Virus record (IMG/VR): IMGVR_UViG_3300024264_002017
Span: 1 to 50,801 of that record
Length of the DNA stretch: 50,801 nucleotides
Source of the DNA: a virus
Direction: 5' to 3' (one strand)
In this document: positions 43,347 through 50,568 of the stretch, one piece after another
How the letters are laid out: each line of letters begins with the position of its first letter
Position numbering within the stretch: position 1 is the first letter of the stretch
The notes under the pieces: model-generated
What the model saw: the letters and a program-made list of their open reading frames with translations, nothing else
Databases searched by the model: none
What the model was told of the DNA's origin: nothing
Program-made: the position numbers and the translations under genes

Positions 43347-43349
43347 ATA
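43342..43349 (+). promoter_or_regulatory. Late promoter box TATAAATA five bases before ATG
   Basis: An exact box overlaps the stop of the previous gene and has GAATC between it and the ATG at 43355. Same geometry as at 26474, 49277 and 50569, which would give a leaderless mRNA. No ribosome site is present. Confidence 0.65.
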
Positions 43350-43354
43350 GAATC

Positions 43355-43987
43355 ATGGAAGCAAGAACAAAATACAAATTACCAACACATGGTGAATTAA
43401 AACATATCAATATAGATCTTGGCAAGCTTCAAGCAGCAACAGATGTTTTAGCTGCCGAATATGTTGATGTTAAAACTGCAAATAAAGCTCTATGTGATAA
43501 TCATATGGCGCTCAGTAAATCTGTATACGATAACTTTAAACAGATAAACTTAACAGAACTTAACGGTGAAGAGTTACCATATACTGATGATATAAAAGCA
43601 AGACTGAGAAGAAATGAAGAGAAATTATATAATAAGCCAAACGATTTATTAATTGGAAGTTACTTTGAAGAAATAACAAATCAGTTTAAATGTGATAAGA
43701 TGAGAATTCGTATTACTAAACTCGATGGTCATACCGATGTGCCTATGCATATTGATTATGATCCTACCTATGCAACAAGAGTTGTAATACCAGTTTATAC
43801 AAATGAGAAAGTAATAAATAGATTTAAAGTGAAAGGTAAAGAAATTGAAACACATTTAGAAGCAGGCAAAGCATATTTCTTTAATACTGGATTTGCACAC
43901 GGAGTATTTAATCAAAGTGAAGAACCACGTATAGCCTTTATGTTTAGTTTGGACGGGCAAGATGACATCACAGATATTAGATTATAG
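43355..43987 (+). CDS. 2OG oxygenase of Asp/Asn-hydroxylase type
   Basis: This 210-residue protein has VPMHIDYDPTYATRVVIPVY (His132, Asp134) and FFNTGFAHGVFNQSEEPRI (His182, Arg192), the usual H-x-D...H...R order of the aspartyl/asparaginyl hydroxylase type of cupin-fold oxygenases. The iron triad is complete, unlike in the TauD-like neighbours. Residues 1-110 form a helical lead. It starts a new transcription unit from its own late box without a leader, then overlaps the next gene by 26 bases. Target unknown: a peptide side chain or free amino acid is most usual for relatives. Confidence 0.75.
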   Translation: MEARTKYKLPTHGELKHINIDLGKLQAATDVLAAEYVDVKTANKALCDNHMALSKSVYDNFKQINLTELNGEELPYTDDIKARLRRNEEKLYNKPNDLLIGSYFEEITNQFKCDKMRIRITKLDGHTDVPMHIDYDPTYATRVVIPVYTNEKVINRFKVKGKEIETHLEAGKAYFFNTGFAHGVFNQSEEPRIAFMFSLDGQDDITDIRL

Positions 43988-44789
43988 CGACGAAGAGATT
44001 ACACAACTAGTAAAGAAAATCATTAAAGATGGTTCTGTAGTACTCCATGATCAAAATTTAACAAGAGCTCAACATGTTGAGGCATGTAACCGTATTGGTC
44101 GTTGCGAGAAACAAGGATACTTTATGAATCCTAAAGATACCCCAGAAATAAGTATCGTATCTGGCCAGGTAAATCCTGATGGCTCAGAGATTGGCATGTT
44201 TAAAGATCAAGAATTAGAATGGCATGTTAACGGTGCTGGAAGACATAAGTTAACAGAATATTGTGTATCATTATATTGTGTAGAAGAATGTGTTGATACT
44301 GTGCTTTCTATATGTAATTGGTGTGACATGTTTGCTGAACTAACACCAGAAGAACAAGATTATTATCGAAGCATTGATGTTCATCTCGATGGTAAGGATG
44401 TTATCTTATGGCCGAAGAGTGCTTATAGAAATCCAGCAACTGAAGGAACATTTAATGTTGATAATGATTATTATAAAAAAGCTATACAAGATGATGATAG
44501 AAGACCACTTGTAGGTAAGCATCCAGTAGATGGAAGAGAATATCTATATTTTCTAATTCAATATTTAAAAGAAGCATACATTGGTGATAAACAATTAGAC
44601 ATCGATGAATTCTATGCTGACTTATATTCAAAAGTATTTAGATCAAAATATATGAAACACCATGTATTTAGAAGAGGTGACTTACTCTTTATGGATCAAT
44701 TACACACAATCCATAGGAGATCGCCGATACACTATATGAACAGACAATTATGGAGGACAGCGTTTGACTACTCAAATACAAAATTCTAA
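43962..44789 (+). CDS. TauD-like 2OG oxygenase with H-x-N (tandem copy 1)
   Basis: This 275-residue protein starts at ATG, 26 bases inside the previous gene. Motifs are PEISIVSGQVNPDG, then LEWHVNGAGR (His88, Asn90) and RRGDLLFMDQLHTIHRRSPI (second His near 253), with RQLWRTAFDYS (Arg). The Asp of H-x-D is Asn. The core WHxNGxxR and the C-terminal SKYMxHHxF...GDLxxMDQ are shared with the next gene, so the two are tandem paralogues. Cys-rich parts around residues 100-120 (LYCVEECVDT and CNWC) are unusual. Function is likely redox modification of a small molecule. Confidence 0.75.
   Translation: MTSQILDYSDEEITQLVKKIIKDGSVVLHDQNLTRAQHVEACNRIGRCEKQGYFMNPKDTPEISIVSGQVNPDGSEIGMFKDQELEWHVNGAGRHKLTEYCVSLYCVEECVDTVLSICNWCDMFAELTPEEQDYYRSIDVHLDGKDVILWPKSAYRNPATEGTFNVDNDYYKKAIQDDDRRPLVGKHPVDGREYLYFLIQYLKEAYIGDKQLDIDEFYADLYSKVFRSKYMKHHVFRRGDLLFMDQLHTIHRRSPIHYMNRQLWRTAFDYSNTKF
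44752..44756 (+). promoter_or_regulatory. Shine-Dalgarno GGAGG that decides a TTG start
   Basis: GGAGG lies seven bases before TTG 44764, inside the end of the previous gene. It supports TTG as the start of the second tandem oxygenase, as does the alignment of its first residues with the ATG-started copy. Confidence 0.65.
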
Positions 44790-45681
44790 AAAGCTAGTAG
44801 ATTTTTCTGATGAAGAACTATTAGAAGTTGCAAAAGAAGTTCAAACCGGTAAACCAGTTTTCTTTTATGAGCAAGACTTTACTCAACCAGAGTATGTTAA
44901 AGTAATGAGAAGGTTTGGTGAACCTGAAACACCAAAGCTTTGGATGAATCCTAAAGAAAATCCAGAAATATTTATTGTCACTGGTAAAAAAATAGATGGA
45001 AAGAAAGTAGGTATGTTCGGTGAAAAAGAATTAGGTTGGCATTCAAACGGAAACTCAAGAAAAGATATTAAAAAAATACTAATAGGATTATATTGTCACA
45101 AGGAATGTGAAGATACTACTTTGTCGATAGTAAATACGAGAGATGTATTTAAAGATTTTTCACAAGAAGAGAAAGATTATTATAATAATATTGTTTGTTA
45201 TTTTAAATACAAAAATAATACTATGATGGAAATAGAAGATGATGACCCAGAGCTAGAAGTAATGGATAGTCATAGCGGTCAAATTAGACCATTGTGTGGT
45301 AAGCATCCGCATACTAATGAAGACTATATCTATTTCTCATACCATTTTATTAGGAAGGTATGGTATACACCACCAGGTGGAAAGAGAAAGCAAATTGACA
45401 GAGATGAATTCGTTGATACATTATATAAAAAAATAATGAGATCTAAATATATGGATCATCACATATTTAAAGTCGGTGATTTAATATTAATGGACCAATT
45501 TGCCTCACTACATAGACGAACAGCAATAAGTGATTTAGATCGTGAGCTATGGAGAATAGCAGCTGATTATAGTACTATTATGCCATTACCAGAATTCTAT
45601 ACTAATGTGTTAACCGATGAAGAATTAGAAAAAGGTCAAAATAGTTGGAAAAACAGATTTAAAAATGCCGGTGCATACTAA
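44764..45681 (+). CDS. TauD-like 2OG oxygenase with H-x-N (tandem copy 2)
   Basis: This 305-residue paralogue of the previous gene has LGWHSNGNSR (His93, Asn95), then GDLILMDQFASLHRRTAI with the second His near residue 257, and RELWRIAADYS. H-x-N again replaces H-x-D. The start is TTG with GGAGG at the right distance. An insert at residues 150-180 (FKYKNNTMMEIEDDDPELEV) and a C-terminal tail (residues 280-305) set it apart from copy 1. It overlaps the next gene by 17 bases. The role is probably paired with copy 1. Confidence 0.75.
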   Translation: MTTQIQNSKKLVDFSDEELLEVAKEVQTGKPVFFYEQDFTQPEYVKVMRRFGEPETPKLWMNPKENPEIFIVTGKKIDGKKVGMFGEKELGWHSNGNSRKDIKKILIGLYCHKECEDTTLSIVNTRDVFKDFSQEEKDYYNNIVCYFKYKNNTMMEIEDDDPELEVMDSHSGQIRPLCGKHPHTNEDYIYFSYHFIRKVWYTPPGGKRKQIDRDEFVDTLYKKIMRSKYMDHHIFKVGDLILMDQFASLHRRTAISDLDRELWRIAADYSTIMPLPEFYTNVLTDEELEKGQNSWKNRFKNAGAY

Positions 45682-46291
45682 AAATGTAATTACAGGAATA
45701 TCATTTAGTTACGCAGAAAATTCCATGAACACAAGAGGCCTAGGATTAATGGGTCTTGATTATGTGTATGACATGACAGATTTTAACATGCCTATATGTT
45801 ATAAGAATAATGCTGATGGTAAAGTGTTAGCTCGTGTACATGGTTTCTTAAAGGTAATTAAAGAGTCTGATATTTTGGTATTTGCTGTACCTGAAGCTAC
45901 TGCTCATTACTCTGCTGGATTTAAGAATGCAATGGATTGGATTATATGTGCAACTCATTTTAATTCTGATCTTGGACAAGATGGACCATTCTCAAATAAG
46001 CCTATCTATATAATGACATTTACACCGGTAACAAAGAATGCAGGTGATAGACATTTTGAAATGACTAAACACTTAGTAGAGAAAATGGGTGGTGTAGTTC
46101 ATAACATGTTTTTAAAGAATAACGGATGGAAAGAATGTGTGCCAGGAAACTATGAATGGGTCAAAGAAGAATGCATTGAAATATTTGACACTGAGTTATT
46201 TGATAAACCAGAAAGAAAACCTGACATGTCTGATAGACCAAGAAAATGGGTAGAACAATATAAGGAATGGGATGCTAAGTGGAATAGCTGA
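45665..46291 (+). CDS. NAD(P)H-dependent FMN reductase-like flavoprotein
   Basis: This 208-residue protein has a flavodoxin-like fold: ITGISFSYAENSMNTRGL (FMN phosphate loop), ILVFAVPEATAHYSAGFKNA followed by MDWI (residues 78-101, like the P-x-Y-x-x-x-x-x-x-KNAIDW of the family) and KPIYIMTFTPV. It is likely to use NAD(P)H to reduce FMN. Such a protein could feed electrons to the radical SAM or oxygenase proteins of the cassette, though this is inference. It is co-directional, with 17- and 20-base overlaps. No Cys cluster is seen. Confidence 0.72.
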   Translation: MPVHTKNVITGISFSYAENSMNTRGLGLMGLDYVYDMTDFNMPICYKNNADGKVLARVHGFLKVIKESDILVFAVPEATAHYSAGFKNAMDWIICATHFNSDLGQDGPFSNKPIYIMTFTPVTKNAGDRHFEMTKHLVEKMGGVVHNMFLKNNGWKECVPGNYEWVKEECIEIFDTELFDKPERKPDMSDRPRKWVEQYKEWDAKWNS

Positions 46292-46853
46292 ATATATTAA
46301 TGTCGACTATGACAAAGATTGGCTTATACGAATGCATAACGAAGTTCGCGGTGAGACAGCCTTAGAGTATATTGAATGTGGTACTGAGTCACATGTTCTT
46401 ATATCTAACCCAGATTATTATAGACAATGGGATAGATTACTAACATGGGGGTCAGAAGCTCATATAGGTATGTGCGAACATGGTACTGGCTTTAACTTAA
46501 ATGGTACTTTAAAAGCGGGTGTTCCACCTCACATAGATTTTGACGAGCGCGCTGGTAACCAATTTAATTTATTACTACCTATGTTTGGTACAGCAATGAT
46601 TGGTATATATGAAACACATCCACGCCAATTAGAATATAGACATGGTAAGACTCACTGGAATATGCTGCAAGACAAGTATCCAGCAATACAGATAGGTGAA
46701 ATATTAGTAGATAAACCTGTATTATTAAATACTAAATACTTACATGATGTGAGAGTTGTTGTTGCACCTCGTGCAATATTTTGTTTTGCCTGGAGAGGTA
46801 TAAATAAAACATATAATGAATTTAAAGAACATGTGGAAAAAACATACTCCTGA
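46272..46853 (+). CDS. Cupin-type 2OG-Fe(II) oxygenase
   Basis: This 193-residue protein has GVPPHIDFDERAGNQFNLLL (His87, Asp89) and LLNTKYLHDVRVVVAPRAIF (His158, Arg167), the complete H-x-D...H...R set of 2OG oxygenases. It resembles the gene at 43355 and the C-terminal domain of the gene at 48269 in plan, but sequence similarity is low. It starts 20 bases inside the previous gene. Its 3' end holds a TATAAATA box and the start of the next gene. Target unknown. Confidence 0.7.
   Translation: MLSGIAEYINVDYDKDWLIRMHNEVRGETALEYIECGTESHVLISNPDYYRQWDRLLTWGSEAHIGMCEHGTGFNLNGTLKAGVPPHIDFDERAGNQFNLLLPMFGTAMIGIYETHPRQLEYRHGKTHWNMLQDKYPAIQIGEILVDKPVLLNTKYLHDVRVVVAPRAIFCFAWRGINKTYNEFKEHVEKTYS
46799..46806 (+). 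promoter_or_regulatory. Possible late promoter box TATAAATA inside a gene end
   Basis: An exact box inside the 3' end of the oxygenase gene, with nine bases to the ATG at 46816. The predicted leader would be only about four bases. It may be a real near-leaderless promoter, or chance in AT-rich coding DNA. Confidence 0.4.
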
Positions 46854-48294
46854 AATAGAAACTAAAGAACCACACTTTGTAAATGGAATGCCTTGGCCGA
46901 GGTTGCCAGAGGGTGAGTACGATAAGGTTCCTTTGCAAGAAGAATATAGGCATTATAGTATGGATTATTTAGATAGTGCTGAAGCTAAACCTATATTCGA
47001 AGCTCAAGCAGATTATATAATGAAGTTTGGTCATAAGACCATAGTCGATATTGGTTGTAGACACGGCCCAGTAAATGATATATTATATGAGAGAGGTTAT
47101 ATCGATGAGGATTATCGTTACTTTGGATTTGATACAAGTACAGAATCTATTGAATACGCACAAAAGGTGTGGGAAGAATTCCCAGGCATAGAATATAAAG
47201 TTGGTACATATAAATTTATAGATGATATACTTGCTAGTGACTATACACCTAATATAGAAGTTGCCTATCAAGTTGATTATAAAGTTGATTGTTTAATATG
47301 GTCAGGTGTTTTATTATATGAACCGCAACAACATCAGAGATATTTTCAAGATATACAACAAGCATATGGGGCTCGTCATGCTATCATACAAGAGCCTATG
47401 AAAGATCAAAGGGTTTGGAGAGATGGCTTAGAATTAAATACAATAGCAAATTCAGTACAGCTTCATTATAAAAATAAATATCATGCTTATGAAGATTTAG
47501 TAACTGATTGTGATATATTTAGTGGACGTAGATTAATTGCTCATATCACATGTTATAGATCTGAAGGTAGAAGATCACGAACATGGACTGAAAAAGATAT
47601 ACATGGAGTTTTATGTGGTCCACAATATAATAAAATATCTATAGAAGAATGGGATAGAATACCTCTAATTAGATATTTACCTAAGGGCGAAAAGGTAATA
47701 CCTTATATATGGAGAGGAAAAGTAAATCCTAAATTGACGTATAAAGAACTTGAGCTATGCGCAAGTGCATTTAAATTAATGGAAAAAGAAAGGCACAACC
47801 ATAGATTAGCAGATAACTATTCAGAAAAAGGATTGCACCTAGATAAGATGTGGGTATACAATATTGTATTTGGTCCATTACTAAAACATAAAAGATATAA
47901 GCATGATGTAAGAGGTAAAGAAATATATCATAGACAACTACCACCGATGTTTGCAAGTGGTGTACAAGAACATGGTAAAGCAGCAAGGATCTTTTCAAGG
48001 TATTTTGAATTTGACCTATATAAAACAGATGGATCAACACTATTAGATAAAGTAGATGATTGGGAAGAGCTTAAATATGTAATTGAATTATTACTATACG
48101 CTAAAGAACATACAGCAACTTACTGGTCACGTGATAGATCACCATTGTTTTTTCATAAATTATTAAAAGAACTTCCTGATTTGTTTGAAGGATGGCAGGT
48201 ACACTCAGAAAAATTAGAGATTATATATCCTAATAATAAACAATACATATTTTACAATGGGGATTTAAATGAAGTTTTATATAACAGGGACTAG
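46816..48294 (+). CDS. SAM-dependent methyltransferase with long C-terminal extension
   Basis: This 492-residue protein has a class I methyltransferase core in the N-terminal half: TIVDIGCRHGPVNDILYERG (residues 75-94, motif I), YFGFDTSTESIEYAQKVW (102-119, motif II with an acidic residue) and VDCLIWSGVLLYEPQQHQRY (motif IV region). Residues 260-492 form a second, unrecognised helical domain rich in Lys, His and Tyr. The whole resembles a fusion of a methyltransferase with a substrate-binding domain. It starts 38 bases inside the previous gene. It ends 26 bases inside the next gene. Substrate unknown. Confidence 0.75.
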   Translation: MNLKNMWKKHTPEIETKEPHFVNGMPWPRLPEGEYDKVPLQEEYRHYSMDYLDSAEAKPIFEAQADYIMKFGHKTIVDIGCRHGPVNDILYERGYIDEDYRYFGFDTSTESIEYAQKVWEEFPGIEYKVGTYKFIDDILASDYTPNIEVAYQVDYKVDCLIWSGVLLYEPQQHQRYFQDIQQAYGARHAIIQEPMKDQRVWRDGLELNTIANSVQLHYKNKYHAYEDLVTDCDIFSGRRLIAHITCYRSEGRRSRTWTEKDIHGVLCGPQYNKISIEEWDRIPLIRYLPKGEKVIPYIWRGKVNPKLTYKELELCASAFKLMEKERHNHRLADNYSEKGLHLDKMWVYNIVFGPLLKHKRYKHDVRGKEIYHRQLPPMFASGVQEHGKAARIFSRYFEFDLYKTDGSTLLDKVDDWEELKYVIELLLYAKEHTATYWSRDRSPLFFHKLLKELPDLFEGWQVHSEKLEIIYPNNKQYIFYNGDLNEVLYNRD

Positions 48295-49285
48295 ACGAGG
48301 GTTAGGTAAGTACCTTCTCGATAGATTGAATACAGTTGAGTCTCTCGAAGAATGTGACGTATTTATTAATTGCAAGCATGATGGATTCAGCCAAGTAGAA
48401 ATGTTATATAAAGCTTATGAATTAAAAAAGACTGCAATTAATATAAGCTCAAATAGCGGGGACCGCTTTAAAAAAAGGGGTATACTTCGAGAGAATATAT
48501 ACGGCATTGAGAAGATTGCATTAGATCATGCAAACGAACAACTATTTTATTTAGGTATGGATACCACAAGTCTACGTTTTGGTTGGTTAGATACTGAAAG
48601 AGTTGCTGAGGTAAAAGACAACAAAATGTCATTGCAATTTGTTCTTGATACTATTGAATGGGTATTGTTAAATCCACATCGTGTAAAGGAAATAACAATA
48701 ACACCTCAAGATTGGTACCGTATTGGTGAAGATACGGTAAGTGAACAAATGAAAAGATCAGATAAGCTATATAAGTATTCTGGCATGTATGCAGCGCAAC
48801 ATAAAAAGATTAACCGTAAATATAATCTTACAAGAATACGTGAGGAAATAAAAGACTTACCTGATTTACATGATAATCAAATTATGTTACAATCACGTGA
48901 TGGTAAAGACTTCTATACTGGTTTATTACAAATAGATAAGTTACCAGAAGGATCTTCTGAAGATGATTTTAATAAGCTCAACGTTCATGAGGATTCAGAG
49001 ATTGCAAGGTTTATACAAGCTGAGGGTTTAACAAGAACTAGATTAATGGTTCTACCACCTAAAGGTTGTTATACATTTCATTTTGATCCTACTCCACGTA
49101 TACATTTAGTAGTAGAAACAAATGAATGGGCTTTTATGACAGATGATAAGTGGAGATTATTCCATGTACCTGATAATGGTTATCCATATTACTTTGATAC
49201 TACTAAACCACACACGGCAATTAATTCATCACTTGAACCGCGAATACATATAGTTGGTATTGCACCGCTAAAACCATATAAATAA
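48269..49285 (+). CDS. Fusion of a short SDR domain and a 2OG oxygenase domain
   Basis: This 338-residue protein joins two enzyme folds. Residues 1-160 look like a shortened short-chain dehydrogenase: TGTRRGLGKYLLDRL (residues 6-20, NAD(P) loop), INISSNSGD (Ser near 60) and YGIEK (Tyr78, Lys82) as the YxxxK pair, then SLRFGWLDTE. Residues 200-338 look like an Asp/Asn-hydroxylase type oxygenase: FHFDPTPRIHLVVETNEWAF (His271, Asp273) and KPHTAINSSLEPRIHIVGIA (His315, Arg325). Both active sites seem complete. It is the last gene of the cassette and ends in a late promoter box. It could oxidise the same substrate twice; that is inference. Confidence 0.75.
   Translation: MKFYITGTRRGLGKYLLDRLNTVESLEECDVFINCKHDGFSQVEMLYKAYELKKTAINISSNSGDRFKKRGILRENIYGIEKIALDHANEQLFYLGMDTTSLRFGWLDTERVAEVKDNKMSLQFVLDTIEWVLLNPHRVKEITITPQDWYRIGEDTVSEQMKRSDKLYKYSGMYAAQHKKINRKYNLTRIREEIKDLPDLHDNQIMLQSRDGKDFYTGLLQIDKLPEGSSEDDFNKLNVHEDSEIARFIQAEGLTRTRLMVLPPKGCYTFHFDPTPRIHLVVETNEWAFMTDDKWRLFHVPDNGYPYYFDTTKPHTAINSSLEPRIHIVGIAPLKPYK
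49277..49284 (+). promoter_or_regulatory. Late promoter box TATAAATA five bases before ATG
   Basis: An exact box overlaps the stop of the fusion gene, with AGTGT before the ATG at 49290. Same spacing as three other starts in the window. No ribosome site is present. Confidence 0.65.
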
Positions 49286-49289
49286 GTGT

Positions 49290-49736
49290 ATGATTGAGAA
49301 GATATTAGCGGGCACATTAGCCCTTTCATTAGGTGGATGTAGTATGTTAGGCGGTTTCAACGCACTAGATCCCAAGAATTTAATTAAGACAGCAGCAACA
49401 ACTGGTGTCACATACGTCATAGCAGGCCCTTTACCGGCAGCGGCCAATGCAGCGACATCTATAGCAGTTGATTCAGTATTACCTGAAGATAAACCTGCAA
49501 TAAGCGATATTGAAGCCGGGAACGAAGAACAATTGAGGGCATTTATGTTTGCAAATGTAACAGAAACCATACTATATGGCGCAATCGGATTTTTAATATT
49601 TACTAATGTTGTCGGTCCATGGGCTGCACAACGAAGAGCAAGAAGAAAAGCAGAACAAGCAGCAGTAGATCAGCGTAGGAAAGATAAGTACGATGCTATG
49701 AAGGCTGAATTAGCTGCACGTAGAAGTAAAGATTAA
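49290..49736 (+). CDS. Putative phage lipoprotein with membrane segment
   Basis: This 148-residue protein begins with a lipoprotein-type signal (MIEKILAGTLALSLGGC, Cys17 after LGG). It has an Ala/Thr-rich middle and a membrane segment near residues 90-113 (ETILYGAIGFLIFTNVVGPW). The end is a highly charged helix (RRARRKAEQAAVDQRRKDKY). The build could suit an envelope protein with a part in lysis, superinfection exclusion or membrane anchoring; none can be chosen. It is not a classical Rz1, which is Pro-rich and shorter. It is transcribed from its own leaderless-type late box. Confidence 0.68.
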   Translation: MIEKILAGTLALSLGGCSMLGGFNALDPKNLIKTAATTGVTYVIAGPLPAAANAATSIAVDSVLPEDKPAISDIEAGNEEQLRAFMFANVTETILYGAIGFLIFTNVVGPWAAQRRARRKAEQAAVDQRRKDKYDAMKAELAARRSKD

Positions 49737-49744
49737 TATAAATA
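49737..49744 (+). promoter_or_regulatory. T4-type late promoter box TATAAATA
   Basis: An exact box right after the lipoprotein stop. The predicted start at 49750 is the first base of a long stem in the leader of the nitroreductase-like gene. The leader would be about 102 bases, the longest in the window. Confidence 0.6.
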
Positions 49745-49749
49745 CACCT

Positions 49750-49826
49750 GTAAGAGCAATTATTCGAACTCGTTCAGTAACAACGGAGAAGGACTATCCT
49801 GAATAATCTCATGATTGCAATCTTAC
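49750..49826 (+). promoter_or_regulatory. Structured 5' leader (long-range stem)
   Basis: GTAAGAGCAAT (49750-49760) can pair with ATTGCAATCTTAC (49814-49826) with a two-base bulge. Inside it ATTATTC (49759-49765) can pair with GAATAAT (49801-49807), and TTCAG with CTGAA as an alternative. The stem starts at the predicted transcription start and ends before the AAGGAG ribosome site. It may protect the mRNA end or regulate translation. No known riboswitch is recognised. Confidence 0.45.
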
Positions 49827-49851
49827 GTTTTTATAACATAAGGAGAAAAAA

Positions 49852-50532
49852 ATGTTTAGATCAATGATTAAAAAATCTATACATAAATCTCAGCATTGCA
49901 ATCGCAACTGGGATTTAAGCAAGGAAATGCCACAAGAAGATATCGACTTGATAACTGAAGCGGCTACTCAATGCCCTACTAAGCAAAACCTTAACCACTA
50001 TAAAACCCACGTGATAACAGATCGTGCTATGATTGAACAAATCGAAGCTGCTACTGCTATTCCTGAGTTTGGTAGTGAAGACAATTCATTCTTAGGATTT
50101 GATGGTCTACAAGGTTATGACGAAGGTCAAGGGCCAACTAACTCACAACTATCTGCTCATACAGTATATGCATTTGTTGAAGACGATGTAAAACAATATG
50201 GCGAAGAAGTTCGTAATATTAGTGAGTCTGAAAAGATGGGTGGTTCGAAAGAACATTTTTCATATAAGGAAGATCGTGACCAGGCAGTAGGTATTGCTGC
50301 AGGTTATGTAAACCTTGTATCAACAATGATGGGTTATTCAACTGGATGTTGCAAGTGTTTCCATGTAGAGAAAGTTAACGAAATACTAGGTGTTCCTGAA
50401 GGTAAGAAGACTGTATTGTTAATGGGTGTTGGTATCGCTGATACTTCTCGCTCAAGACAAGAGCATCATTCAGATGCATCTTTCAAATTCGGCTCTAAGC
50501 CAAATATGAGAAAGCATATCGTTCACGCGTAA
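49852..50532 (+). CDS. Nitroreductase-like flavoprotein
   Basis: This 226-residue protein has the order of motifs of FMN-dependent nitroreductases: an N-terminal CNRNWDLSKEMPQEDIDLI segment, AATQCPTKQNLNHYKTHVI (residues 42-60; FMN contact region), a central AVGIAAGYVNLVSTMMGYST helix and VPEGKKTVLLMGVGIAD. Similar genes are known as accessory genes of marine T4-like phages. The likely reaction is NAD(P)H-dependent reduction of a small substrate. CCKCFHV (three Cys near residue 170) is unusual. It has a long structured leader, a strong ATAAGGAGAAAAAA ribosome site and a terminator, so it is its own transcription unit. Confidence 0.78.
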   Translation: MFRSMIKKSIHKSQHCNRNWDLSKEMPQEDIDLITEAATQCPTKQNLNHYKTHVITDRAMIEQIEAATAIPEFGSEDNSFLGFDGLQGYDEGQGPTNSQLSAHTVYAFVEDDVKQYGEEVRNISESEKMGGSKEHFSYKEDRDQAVGIAAGYVNLVSTMMGYSTGCCKCFHVEKVNEILGVPEGKKTVLLMGVGIADTSRSRQEHHSDASFKFGSKPNMRKHIVHA

Positions 50533-50539
50533 TACTTCT

Positions 50540-50565
50540 AAGGCTCCTTCGGGAGCCTTTTTTTT
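50540..50565 (+). terminator. Rho-independent terminator
   Basis: AAGGCTCC-TTCG-GGAGCCTT (50540-50559) followed by a T-run to 50565. Same eight-pair stem and TTCG loop design as the terminator at 26446, again followed within a few bases by a TATAAATA box. Confidence 0.93.
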
Positions 50566-50568
50566 CTT

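Noticed and set aside
26487-49285. Bacterial contig or prophage contamination in place of a phage cassette
   Set aside because: The same T4-type late boxes and terminator design run through both structural and cassette regions, and the reading direction and packing are continuous.
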